From: Conoideocrella luteorostrata
Lineage: Eukaryota > Ascomycota > Sordariomycetes > Hypocreales > Clavicipitaceae
Direction: 5' to 3'
Assembly: GCA_032433595.1 (NCBI GenBank)
Contig: JASWJB010000399.1
Coordinates: forward strand, 1-33,541
DNA: 33,541 bases
The translations under genes and the position numbers were made by a program. The notes under the pieces were generated by a model. It was not told the DNA's origin. It made no database searches and saw only the letters and a list, made by a program, of their open reading frames with translations. This document shows, piece by piece, positions 20,958 through 31,903 of the stretch. Within the stretch, counting starts at the first letter, position 1. Each line of letters starts with the position of its first letter.

Positions 20958-23549
20958 TCACTATAAAAATAAAAGTAATAAGGCAAAATCTAGCCTTAAA
21001 AATAACAATAATAACGTAAAACCTAGCCTTAATAGATTACCTTTATTATCGCGGTAAAATTAATTAATTAAATCTAGCATAGCCTTAATGGACTTTATCT
21101 ATTATCCTAGTAAAAACAAAATTATTCTTTGTCTAGGTCCTTCTGTTTATAAGCAAATTTTAATATATTTTAGTCCCCTTTTATTCTTTTATGCTTCTAC
21201 TGCTTACTTCTTTGGGCTAAAGATTAAATCTAGTGACTATTAACTATAGCCACGCTTAGTTATTGCAGGTAACGCTAAAGTTATTGCTAGAGGTGCTAGA
21301 GTTATTTTTATTGTTTTTAGCGTTGTTTTTAGCGGTAGTGCTATTAGTTTACCTAGTAGTTTAGCCCTTTGTTAGGCTAGTTTTATCTTTTTTGGCGCTA
21401 GCGATAGGGAGGAGGTCCTGGCTGCTAAAGCTATTCTTTTTTGTCTATGCCTAGGCAAAGGGGTTCCTTTATTGCTGGATCTAGCTCCTCCTGTGCTATT
21501 GTTAGTGGTATTATTGCTGGGATTCGCTGGAGGTGGAGTTAGAATTTAGTTCTCTGTGGACTACTATAATACTAACTACTCTAGGGAGGAACTTAGCCTT
21601 AGTGGCGCTAGCATCCGTTTATTAGCCATAAAATCATTATACTTTTTAGCTATGTAATTATTAATAGAGCTCTTTACTAAGTTAGGTATATCCTTTATTC
21701 CTTGCTGGATTTATTTTATCTCCTTAATAATTCTATTTAGCTATTCTTGCGCCTTTTTTAACTATGCTATGTGTGTAGTAAGCTTACCCTTAATGGATTT
21801 TAACTTTTCTAAGGCTATATTTATCTCTTTTTTAGTTACTATTGTTTTTTCTAATTCTATTATTCTTAGTGCTACTTGCGTGGAGAGGCATAACCTTATT
21901 TTGTCTTAGTATATACTGAAATCCTTTGTGCTTACTTTAGTGTTAAGTTTAGCCTATAGCGCGTTAACCTATTTACGTAATTCTATGATTGCTTTATAGG
22001 CTCTTTAGGCTAATCTTTCTCTGGTTCTTGCTATTCCTTTATTAGATTTAGAGCTAATTTACATAAGATTAGATTATTTAATCGCGGAAAGGTAACCCCT
22101 TAACGTGCTATTAACTAAGCTATAAGGTTATAGGAATTAAGATACTAAAATCTCCTTATGTAATAGCAATGCTACTGTGGAGGTCACATTAAGAATTTAA
22201 TGTTAGTGCTTAAGGAAACCCTTATTTATAGCGGTAATTGTAGCTTATTTGGCTTTATTTTTAAATTATTGTGTAATACCTGCCTTAAACAGGGTTAAAG
22301 CCTAGATAGGTTTGTACTAAGTATTATTGGTTTTGGCTGCCTTTAGGGCTTCTTTGTTTTATACTGCCCTCTCCTTGTTTATCCTTTCTTATTACTTATA
22401 CTTAGCTGTGATGATTTACGTTATGCTTTGCTATAGCTAGAACAAGGGGTTATCTAGTAAAACGCTAACTTTGTCCTTATTAAGTGCTACTCTATAGTAT
22501 ATGAATTCTATAGTATAGTAGTAAAGGGCATCTTAAACGCTCCATTGGTTTCCTTTTGTTTTTCCTCTGTAATAGTAGGAACCCCACGTTTTATTGTTAG
22601 GATTAACTTTTGTCTTATATATTAGGTAAGAGATATATTTATAATAATCCCTCTATGACTTGCCTCCTAGTGTTTTAGTGGGATTCTTGTAATTACTTAG
22701 TTTAGTAGTTGGCTTTCCGAATCTAGTGGTTAGACTTATGGGATTAAGCATGCCCTAGTTATTAAAATTAAGATTTTTGTTGTTAGGGTTGTCCCTATTT
22801 AAGTTATATACTACATTAAAGTCTCTATTGCCTATAAGGTTAATTCCTTTATTGTTTATGCTATAACTAGGGTCACTATCTATGTTTAGGTTAGCTAAAA
22901 GTAGTTTATTGTTTTGTTAGTTATTCTTGTTAAAACCAGCGATCCCTGTTCTAGTATTATGTGTGTTAGCAGTGCTAGTGCTAGTATTAGTAGTTCTGGG
23001 ATTAGCCACTAGAGAGCTAGGCACCTCTTCTTGTGAGCTAATATTTCCGATATTATTAGTGGTCTATTATGCTGCTTCTTCCGCTATCTTATGTATTTAT
23101 ATATATGCTTTAAGTTCTTCGCGGTATCTAACTTATTAGGCTATCTCTTTAATGTAGTGTATATTAAATTTAGCGGAATTAGGTTATTAAGCTTTTATAT
23201 TAAGTCTTATAGCAAGACTAGGATATTAGATTTATTATTTAGTGACTTATTTATAGAAAGCAGTAAGGTTAGGGTCTTAATTTTATAGTATTTCTGCGAA
23301 ATACCTATGGGATTTAGTAAGGTATTTACTAAATTTAGCGTTAATCTTATTGCCTCCTTTGAAGTTCTCCTGCTGCTCCTGTAGCTTAGTAAAGCATTAG
23401 CGGAAATTAATAACCTTAGGGACTTAACTTCCTTCTTTAAAGAATTATTCTCTAAACTTATTAAAAGTAAGCGTTTTGTTTTCTATAGGTGCTTCTATTG
23501 TGGTTATAGGTAATTTTAGCCCTAGCACCTTTACTATAAGTTTTAGCAT
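20958..23549 (-). pseudogene. gypsy-2 third ORF (about 770-863 codons), unknown function
   Basis: From ATG at 23549-23547 one minus-strand frame runs without a frameshift to consecutive TAG-TGA-TAA codons at 20963-20955. TAA after SPKK near 21205 may be the true end. All internal stops I checked are TAG or TAA, as expected from lost Gln codons, and whole stretches of 40 or more codons are stop-free. Roughly the first third is basic and hydrophilic (NKFREQFFKEG, KFNIHYIKEIA), the middle is Asn/Thr-rich, and residues of about 500-640 form a Lys/Glu/Ile coiled coil (RIIELEKTIVTKKEINIALE). The tail is Pro/Ser-rich then basic (PLPRHRQKR). I see no zinc knuckle, protease, signal peptide or membrane helix. 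It keeps many more CA/TG dinucleotides than gag-pol. Plus-strand frames at 22927-23288 are shadows. Confidence 0.65.
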
Positions 23550-24110
23550 AAATTTAGTGGTAAAAAGCGCCTAAAAATATATATTAAGTCTAGATTTAGC
23601 GGCAAAAGGGAGACCTTAGCAGCAATAGGCTAAAATAAGCAATAGGTAGGTGCTAAAATAAGCGGCAAAAGGGAACTTTTAGCGGCAATAGGCTAAAATT
23701 AGCAATAAGGGTTTTAGGGGCCTAAAGTAAAGGTAATATAAAAGTGAAGTCTAAAGCGTGCCTTTGCTTGTGAGAGATATAGCTATATACTATACCTTAA
23801 ATTAGCTTTAGTACCTAAATTATTAATCCTAACCTTTAGTTATTTTTTCTTTCTCCTTTTAACCTTCTTTGTTTTAATTTATTAAGTGCTAGCTTTAATA
23901 TTCTTTAACTATTTTAGTAGTGTTTTTACGTAGGTTAGATTTAGCGATCTATTGGTTATCTTTAGCGGTAAAGCCTTTTTATTTAACTAAAAACTTAATC
24001 TAAGGTTTACTTTTACCTTATTTACGCTTAATTTAATAAGTTATAATATATTTAATTTCTTAGTAATCTACTGTTTCCTTTCCTTTAAGGGCAATAGGTA
24101 GCGGCAGAGG
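23550..24110 (-). mobile_element. gypsy-2 spacer between pol and third ORF
   Basis: The segment 23575-23720 is built of short near-repeats such as TTAGCGGCAA, AATAGGCTAAAAT and AGCAATAGG, a local direct-repeat cluster. No conserved protein motif was seen, and no promoter can be assigned. Confidence 0.45.
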
Positions 24111-24119
24111 TGTTAATCT

Positions 24120-24335
24120 TACAAAGGGATCTAGTCCTTGGGTAGGTTTCTAGAGATATATAGCTAATACTATAGGATATACTCTTAATTCACTAGGAAA
24201 GTTAAGTTTATATGCTAAAGGGTTAATTTTTTTAAGCACTTTATAGGGTCTAGCTTTGCTAGGTAACCACTTCTTTTTAGGTTTACTAGGTAAGTAATAT
24301 CCTTTGTGTAGTTATAAATACACTATATCTCCTGC
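24120..24335 (-). pseudogene. gypsy-2 integrase C-terminal GPY/F module
   Basis: The minus strand reads GDIVYLQLHKGYYLPS, then KARPYKVLKKINPLAYKLNF, with only one stop further on. It matches the GDKVYLxLHKGY...GPFKVL block of fungal Ty3/gypsy integrases, the Gly of GPF having become Arg. The length and register are those of the family, which makes this the best preserved pol segment of the element. Confidence 0.85.
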
Positions 24336-24639
24336 GTTAATATTAATAGGTTTATGCTTATTATTATACTATATTTTAGCGAAAGCTATAGTTATAGTAA
24401 TTATAAGCTACGCTTTATACTAGAATATTTTATAGAATACAGCGATGTTAGTTATGCTTAATTTAATATTAGATATAGTCTCTAGAGAGATTAAATCTAT
24501 AACGCTTAATAGTCTAAACTTATATAATAATTTATTTAGGGCTATTTTAATGCCTATAGCCTTAGTATTATTAAGATAATACTAAAGTGCTAAAAGTATT
24601 TTATCCCACGTTATATCTAGGTTAGTTACAGTATAGAAT

Positions 24640-25120
24640 TAAATTGCTACCTTAACTATTTAATTCTTCTGTTCTATAAGACTATTTATTTATAGATAGT
24701 AAGCTATAGCTATAAGGAATCTAATATTAAGCTAATTAAATATAGCCTTCTAGATATTAGATATAAACTTTAGATCTCTGTTACTAATGATTTGCTATAG
24801 TATGCCCTAGTTAAATAAGTATAACCCTCTAAGCAGCAAGGCTGCCTATAATTCCGCTAGATATATTATGTAGCTTACTAGAAGTATTGTGTGTTTTAAG
24901 AATATATAATTTATAGGGCATAATGTGTTAAGGGCTAAGTATCCTAGCATAGCCCACATTATGCCTTTAGCCTCAATTTTAGGTAAATCCGTGATAAAGT
25001 TAAGCAATACTATGTAAAATAGAGTAGGATTTACCTATATAAATTAAAGTTCTCCTAGTGGCTTTTGCCTATTAATCGCATTTTCCCTGCACACTATATA
25101 ATAGGCTATAAATTCCTAAA
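24640..25120 (-). pseudogene. gypsy-2 integrase zinc finger and catalytic core
   Basis: In minus sense, the end of the H2C2 finger and linker read YIVCRENAINRQKPLGEL. The catalytic core then begins at LNFITDLP (24998-24981 covers FITDLP), where MDFITDLP is expected, so an Asp has become Asn. About 70 codons later ISNRDLKFIS replaces VSDRGxQFxS, again with Asp to Asn. Two of the catalytic acidic residues are therefore lost by G-to-A changes. Confidence 0.85.
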
Positions 25121-25899
25121 TTTAACTGCTTATTTATGGGATACTAATAGACTATAATTCTATTGCTATCTAAGTAATTCTAAAATAATATTAGTTATTA
25201 TAGACTACCTTTAAGATAGTTTTAACTATTAAGCTTAGGATATATAATTTATATATTCTATTAATCGCGATATAATAAAGTAAGCTATCCTTGCGTAGAT
25301 CCTATCTATATAATAGTATTTTTGGTCTTTTTGCATTTCTATGTGTATGTTATTTTTCCTAGAATACTTTAATTATAGCTATAATTTAGCTAAGTTTAGT
25401 GTTATGTTTATAGCCTTTAATAATCCCTGCTTTAAATCCCTTATTAATTACTACTATGCTTGCTATTTTATTAGAAAAATACACACTTACGTTAAGCTTG
25501 TTAAATTAACTTCCTTTTGTGGCTTATTTATAGCTAAGATTAATAAGGAGTTATAATAACGCGTTAAGTATTATATTAAGCGTTCCTAGAATATAGAAGA
25601 TCTTAAGGTTAAATTAAGACAGGTAATTAAAGACTTTAGTGAGTTTAAGGTTAGCCTTATTAAGGTCTATAGTGTTTAGAGAGGTGTGTTTAATAATACC
25701 TTTAGCTAATAAGTAATTTATAATAATATTAATAGTTAGCTAGTTTAATTAGACTATTTTTCTAAGTTTTCTAACACCCTATGCTATTATAGCTACCTTT
25801 GCTTCTATGGATTTATACTATTCTTTAATAGCTAAGGTTAACCTTAAAAGGAATAAGATTAGCTTTAATTTCTTAGGTTTAATATCTTTTCCTAATATA

Positions 25900-26860
25900 C
25901 TAGTTTTATCTTATTCCTTATATAATTAGAATATATATAGGCTAAACCCTTCTTTATAAGCGTTAATTTTAAGGAAAAGCAGTCTTTTTGGATTATAATA
26001 GTATAAAATAAGCTTTTTACTAAGTAATATTTTTATTTCTTAAAAGGCTTAAATCTCTTTCTTATTAAGCATAAACATTATTTATTATGTCTTTTGCTTC
26101 CTTATAGGTTTAAAGAGTCCCGTAAAAGTGCTTTTTTCTTTTTAAGCTTATTATAAGAGCTATGTTTTTTGCTCTTAAAAAGGTTAAATTTATAGATTAA
26201 ACTAAGGGATTCCTTTCTATAGGAATCTAGCTATTTTAATAAAGGTTTTAAGTAATAATAGGTTATTTAGGGATTTTATTTTACTAAAAGCCTTAATTTA
26301 GTCTAATGTATTAATAATTCCTTTACTATTTATAATAAAACCTAATAGTTAAATAGTAAAATAACTAATAAATAACTTTTTAGCTCTAATTATTAGTTTA
26401 TTTTCTTTAATAATACAGAGAATTACTATAAGATGCTTAAGATAGTCTTCTAGACTATTAGAAAAGATAATTATATTATTAATATAAATATATATAAAGT
26501 CCTTATAGTCTCTAAATAGCTAGTCTATGTATTATTAGGTGTAGGCTAGTGTGTTCTTAAACCCTATAAGGGCTATATTTAATGCTTTAAGGCCTCTTTT
26601 TAATATTATAACTATTTTGTTTTAGTGTGCCTAGAAAATAGGTAGCTAATAAAAGAAACTAGATCTATTAAACATAGAATAGTACTTCTTGCTATAAGTG
26701 TTTCCTATAATATTAGATTAGTCTAGTAAAGGGTAAATATTAGGTACTATTAGGCTATTTATAGGTCTTATATTAATAATAACTCTTCCTTTTATTAAGT
26801 TACCTTTGCCTTTCTACACAATAAATGCTAGGTAAGCGATTAGCACTAGGTTATTTAAAT
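25900..26860 (-). pseudogene. gypsy-2 reverse transcriptase and RNase H remnant
   Basis: The minus strand at about 26800-26640 reads KGRVIINIRPIN, then VPNIYPLLDQSNII and SSFFYQL, matching the KxRVVVDIRxLN...PDAYPLPLQ...SFFYQ blocks of fungal gypsy RTs. The catalytic box reads IYINNIIIFSNSLEDYLKHL near 26500-26440, where YVDDIVIFSNSLEEH is expected. Val has become Ile and both Asp have become Asn, each by a C-to-T/G-to-A change. RNase H is assumed to follow downstream but is too decayed to place. Confidence 0.87.
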
Positions 26861-28399
26861 ATAATATTTTTCTATTTATGTGTAGCTTATTATAGACTTT
26901 GTTTAGTTTCTAACAATCTTTAACGCTAAGAGGGTAAGGTTAGATTATTCTGCGTTAGTTTTGCTATTCTTTTATAAAGTTAATCCTTATTCCTTAGTCT
27001 TTTAGCATAGGGATAACACCTTTATTATAATAAATATTAAATTTATTGCTTAAAGTCTTAAATTAGTCTATAGTATTATTATTAGTTGCCGCAATGCAAA
27101 CGCTATATTGGTTAAGGGTGTGTTTAATGTCTTTAGGGCAAGATATTCTATATAATAGGAGCCTATAATTAATGTCTTAAGGGTTTAGTTTATCCTCTTT
27201 ATTATTAGTGTCTTCTTCTGCTTACTTTGCCTCTTTAGTGGAAATATTTTTTACGAAATATACGGCGTAGGCGCTAATATCCTTAATTTATTAACTAGCT
27301 TTAAATAGCTATATATCTTTAAGGAGAGCTATTTTCTAACCTTTTGTGATTTTAAGGGTTTTGCTTATTTTGTTATAGGTAATAAGGGTTTTATTGCTGT
27401 TTTCTTCTATAATTATGTCTATTATATTATTAATAATGCTATAAGCGTAGAGTATATTAGTAGTAGCCTTATAGTTTAATTCCTTCTAAGTTATAGGCAC
27501 TATTATGCTTTAATTAAGTAAAACCTTTATTGTATATATTGCTGTAACCTTCCTGTGTAGAATATGCTTAGGTTATCTAAATATCTTAGCTTTAATAAAT
27601 ATACTATAAATAGAGTGGAAAATAACTTATAAATAAATAAAGTTAATTTTTGCTTTATATTTATATAAGAAGTTAGTCCTTAATAATAGTTTTAGGCCTA
27701 AATCCTGTATTATATTTGCTATTACTATAAAGTAACTAGTGATTTTTGTTCCCTATGTAATTCTAGGTATATAGAAGTTAAAAGTTATTATTTCTATAAT
27801 AATAAATACTAACTATACCTTTTTTACTAGTTTAGGCTTTTACTTTCCCTATTTAATATTAATTTTATACTAAAGAAGCTAGTTTTTATTAGCTAAAATA
27901 AAGGAAGTTCCTATATTAAGGTAAATAATATAGGTATCCCCTTTATTATAAAACCTAAGTAGCACTTATAAGTAAGAATTTATAGTTTAATAATTAATTT
28001 TAACTTCTTATAGTTAAGGTATAGCTTTTATTACTTATCCTTTAACTAATCCTAATATGCTATAGGTTTTTAGTTAAATAATAGTGTTTTTATCGCTAAA
28101 GTGTATATACTTAGCCTTTTCCTTATATAGTTCTATAAAGTAGGCTTTAGTAAAGTTAGTTTTATCCCTAAATTTATTATTATTATCTTAACTACTATAT
28201 TTCTCTCCTTCTTTAATAAGAGAGTATCCTTTAGTCTTTAAGCAGGCTTTATATATCTTATAATTAGAATTATCTTTATATATTATAATATATATATATA
28301 AAGGGTCTTAGCTTTGCGGCTAATGCTATCTGCGGAATCTTTAGGCTTATAGTTAGTCTTAGTTCTGCTAATTTCGTTAATACTAGGGCTAATCCTTAT

Positions 28400-30689
28400 A
28401 GTATTTATTTTGTTTTAGTTAAGAGTTATTGTTCTTATTAGTCCCTTTTATTAGTAGCCTTAGTGAATCCTCCTATTGTTTAGCTTATTCTAGCTAGCTT
28501 AGTGGTAGCTATTGCTAATTCTAGGGTAGCTATAGCTATCTATAAAACCTTAGGTCCTTACCGCGAAAGTCCTGATTTTAATAGTAATTTTAATACCCTA
28601 AACTAGGTCCCTAATTACGATTGTTATTATACTAGTTCTCACGGTTCTAATAGGGTTAATCTTAGTTCTAACTAAAGTGTGGTTTATTTTAGTGTGTGTT
28701 AATTTAACTATCCCTCTCTTAGTTATTATTAGAGTTATTAGCAATATAGTAAGCTTTAGTAGGTCTAGCGCTTTTTCTTGCCTTATAGGGGTCTCTTTTA
28801 GATTTAATTATTTTCTATAGGTCTTGCCTTTTGTCTTTAATTATAGTAATATATTTTAATTTATTATCTTTTATGGTTAGTTTTAGATATTAAATATATA
28901 ATTCTAGATTAAGCTTTTATTAAAGTTAAACTAATAGCTACTTATTAGTTTATTCCTTATTTACTTTAGTATATTAAAATACCTTAAACACAAAATCTCG
29001 CAAAGAAGTGTTACTTATTATGTCTTCTTTAGTGAATTTAGCTTTATTTAATTAATTAATAGCTTCCTTTATTAATATACTAAACTCTTTTCTTATAGTA
29101 TTAAATATAATAAGTATAGAGTTAAAAATATATTCCTTTTTTATCTTATTAAGGTATTAATAATATTAGATAAGGGCCTTTCCTTTAAATAGGTTTTAGG
29201 TATAGAGTTTAATAAATATTTATTTATTAAGACTAGCTTAGTTTAAGTAATTTTAAACTACTTAGATTTATAATTTAATATTATAGAAAATAACTTACTT
29301 CCCTTTATATATAATAAGGGCTTAGTTATTATTATTTTGTTTTATTTTAGAATAAAAGTATCTTATATTTACTATTTTTTATATTAAATTTATTAAGGTT
29401 AGTAATAGCCCCTCTTAGTATAGAAAAGGTCTCTTAGATAGTAAATACTAATAATAGTTTAGGTTTAGTAGTAATTAGCTTTATTCTAAATTAGGGCTAT
29501 AGCTATTACTTAGTTAATTCTATCCTAGTGCAAGAGGAAATTAAGAGTTTATAGGTTAAGGTCCCTATAGGCCTTAAAGGTTTCCCTATTATAAATATAA
29601 TTAGCTTAGTGTTAGCGCTATTAGAGCAGCGTAGCGTTAATTATATAGGTTCTTGCTATTAAAGTGCTAGAACTACGCTAAATAGTCTTATAGGTTATAT
29701 CCTAGTATTAGTCTTAGTCCTTATTATCCTAGCATTTAGTATTATAGTAAATAAGGCTATATTTATCTTAGCTAGGGTAAGTACTAGCTTAAGTAAAAGT
29801 TTTCTTTAGATAGAAACTAAGTATAACTATATAGGTTATAGTATTAAATTAGTGAATTAGGCTATTAGTTTTGCTCTTCCTAAAGCAGTAGTTAGCCTTT
29901 CTTATCTAAAGCCTTAAAAATTATAGCTTTTAGATTTAAAGCTAAATTCTATTATTATTTATCTTAATTAAGGGTTAGTTAAGGTAATCCTATTAGTAGC
30001 CTTATAGTTTCCTAAGATTTAGTTAACTTATTAGAGTTTAAGTCTATTTCCTAAGTTTTTAGTAAAGGGTTCCTTAGCTAGGTAAATAGTATTAACCCTT
30101 ATAATTTATAGGTAAATAGGAACATTATATTAGTAAATAATTCTAAAGTAGGGTTTAAGTAGTAAAGTTTTTCTCTTAGAATAATAGGGTCTTTTCCTTT
30201 CCCTAGTCCTTAGTAGTCCTTAGGTTCCTATTAGTTTTTGCTTTTTAGTTAAGAAATAGGTTTTAGCTAAGTGCTATATAGATTTATTTATTATAAAGCT
30301 ATTTCCTCTTTACTACTTTAGGCGTAGATTAAGTACTTACTCTTAGAGAGTAATCCTACTTCTCTTGCCTTATGGATAATAGATTTAGCACTCTTCTAGG
30401 TAGTTATTAGTCTAGTTAGGTTAATAATGCTCTAGTGGTATAGGTATAATTTCTTATAAGTAGTTTTACTCCGCTAAAAGATACTAGAATTATTGTATTT
30501 CTAGTGAGATAGCTTAGTAAGGTTATTAATTATAATAGTATCTTATAATCTTTGTCTCTTATAAGTAAAATCTAGATTTAACTATAAGAAGCTCTAAAGC
30601 TCCTAGATTATAGTGAGTTCTAATAGGGTAAGTATTTTAGTTAAAACACTTAATTAGTATTAATCTCTAAGCTAGTTAGTCTTAGACAT
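28400..30689 (-). pseudogene. gypsy-2 gag remnant
   Basis: It opens with ATG at 30689-30687, 63 bp inside the element, and begins MSKTN, then a TAG, then LRD. Stops are mostly TAG/TAA at Gln positions. Position between the primer-binding site and pol supports gag. I cannot read a clear capsid motif. The frame passes into pol around 28400, where Lys-rich sequence (KTNYKPKDSADSISRKAKTL) precedes protease-like text near 27700-27690 (DLGLKLLL). Boundaries are approximate. Confidence 0.5.
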
Positions 30690-30734
30690 TAATATATTGA
30701 AATTATAATAAGGCTCTTTAAAGGCGGTATATTA

Positions 30735-30750
30735 AGAGCAATTGCTACCA
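30735..30750 (-). promoter_or_regulatory. gypsy-2 primer-binding site
   Basis: TGGTAGCAATTGCTCT on the minus strand, two bases from the 5' LTR and identical over 16 bp to the TRIM site at 9546-9561. The palindromic GCAATTGC core is notable. The priming tRNA is not identified. Confidence 0.7.
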
Positions 30751-30752
30751 CT

Positions 30753-31029
30753 TATTACGTGCTGGCTCTGGCACGTTATGTGCTGGATATAGCTAGTGGG
30801 TTACTGGACGTAGCACGTTGGTTATCTATATTAGCTGTAGTATTAGTATTATTAGTATTTAGGTAAAGGGAAGCAAAACAAAGCAATAACAAGTCAGAAC
30901 TCAGATGGTTGTAAGGTAGTTGTTGATTCTATCTACTGACGGGCAAGATTTAACCTTTTATAAGTCGAATCCGTCACGTGAGTGACCAGTACAGCCCATG
31001 TCAAATCTAGCTATCTATTCTACGCAACA
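30753..31029 (-). repeat. gypsy-2 LTR, right (5' in coding sense)
   Basis: 277 bp, TATTACGTGCTGG to TACGCAACA. The first dinucleotide TG has become TA by a RIP-type transition. Confidence 0.9.
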
Positions 31030-31034
31030 ATTAT

Positions 31035-31706
31035 TAAAAACTAAAGGTTTATAAGGAATTTAGTAAGGGATTTAATAAAGATATTATAAAAATAATAATA
31101 AAAAGTAGCTTAATAGCTTAAAGCTAAAATATATATATAATTAATATTTATATAAAAAGAAAAAAGAAAATAATAAAAAAGTAAATATAAAGTAAAAAAA
31201 AGTAAATAAAGTAATTAAATAATATCTTTAATAATAAGAAAATATTATATTAAATTATATAATTATTAAGAATAAGTAAAAAAAAGTATAAATATTATAG
31301 AATTATATAATAAGTGTTATTAATAAAATATATTATATATTTCTTACTTTTAAAGGGAAAAAAAAAAGGAAAATTAAGGATATAAAATATATAATAAATA
31401 CTTTATAAGCTTATGCTTATTTACATAAATACTAGGATATTATATATATTAATATTTATTTATAAATTTAAGGTTTTTATGTCTATAAGCTTATGCTTAT
31501 TTATATAAATAAGATATTTATTATATATATTAATATTTATTTATAGGGTTATAATAGCCTTGTTAGCACAGGTCTTCTAGTAGTAAATAGATATATAGGT
31601 CAATAGATTAACAGTAACCCAATATGCTAGAAAATGCTGTCTCTTCTGATAACCTTGCTAATCTGCGGTATTCTTAGTGGTAAGGGTGCAATTTACCACT
31701 AATTAG
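31035..31706 (-). mobile_element. copia 5' leader and gag start, AT-saturated
   Basis: The last copia piece, next to its 5' LTR. No frame is readable. Beside the LTR the minus strand reads CTAATTAGTGGTAAATTGCA. TGGTAAATTGC may be the primer-binding site, but it also forms a 7-bp hairpin with TTACCAC, so the call is uncertain. Confidence 0.55.
31404..31545. repeat. 80-bp direct duplication in the copia leader
   Basis: TATAAGCTTATGCTTATTTA at 31404 recurs at 31484. Both copies continue through ATATATATTAATATTTATTTATA, with a few substitutions and small indels between them. Confidence 0.75.
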
Positions 31707-31903
31707 TGTGGGTTGCACAGGGTTGTGCAATAATCATAATCATCGGCTTTAAAGGTAATATATTAATAATTATCTGTGTCTATCTAAGAAGAAGAAAAGA
31801 AGTCATAGTGGAAGGCACGATATCGCCGTATAAATATCGTGGCTTGAAGGTGACCACGTGACGGTCCCAACAGCTTCCTATTGTGCTTGGCGGCGTTCCA
31901 ACA
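31707..31903 (-). repeat. copia LTR, right (5' LTR in coding sense)
   Basis: 197 bp, TGTGGG to TTCCAACA, followed at once by CATCAGAT of the interrupted minisatellite. Confidence 0.92.

Larger units (their letters stand above)
20499..31029 (-). mobile_element. Ty3/gypsy retrotransposon (gypsy-2), 10.5 kb, with an extra ORF
   Basis: 277-bp LTRs (20499-20775 and 30753-31029) are flanked by a perfect TSD ATTAT (20494-20498 and 31030-31034). Coding runs on the minus strand: primer-binding site beside the right LTR, gag from ATG 30689-30687, pol with RT, integrase and GPY/F module, then a long third frame before the left LTR. The element is 10,531 bp, clearly larger than the usual 5-8 kb. The LTRs differ at about 22 sites, all transitions. 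RT catalytic Asp codons are Asn, so it is inactive. Confidence 0.92.
8258..31903 (-). mobile_element. Ty1/copia LTR retrotransposon, split by three nested elements
   Basis: The outer boundaries are two 197-bp LTRs in direct orientation. The host repeat reads AGAAGCATC before 8258 and CATCAGAT after 31903, so CATC is duplicated and its removal restores the array consensus AGAAGCATCAGAT. Coding sense is minus: the end of pol (RNase H) lies next to the left LTR. Excising the TRIM (9169-9690), gypsy-1 (12565-19171) and gypsy-2 (20499-31034), each with one TSD copy, leaves about 5,981 bp, a normal full length for copia. Most of the interior is AT-saturated with TA in place of CA and TG, the pattern left by RIP. 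A 4-bp rather than 5-bp TSD is visible; insertion into repetitive DNA could blur this. Confidence 0.88.

Noticed and set aside
22927..23288. Two overlapping plus-strand open frames of 65-70 codons inside gypsy-2
   Set aside because: They lie antisense to the much longer, coherent minus-strand third ORF and have hydrophobic, low-complexity content typical of a reverse reading.
25341..25556. Plus-strand 71-codon frame resembling a membrane protein
   Set aside because: It overlaps the integrase region read on the minus strand, and its Phe/Tyr/Ile content follows from AT-rich RIP DNA.
4661..31630. Shared ACCCAATATGCTAG at about 4666 and 31618
   Set aside because: A single 14-bp match with diverging flanks is expected by chance in a window this size.
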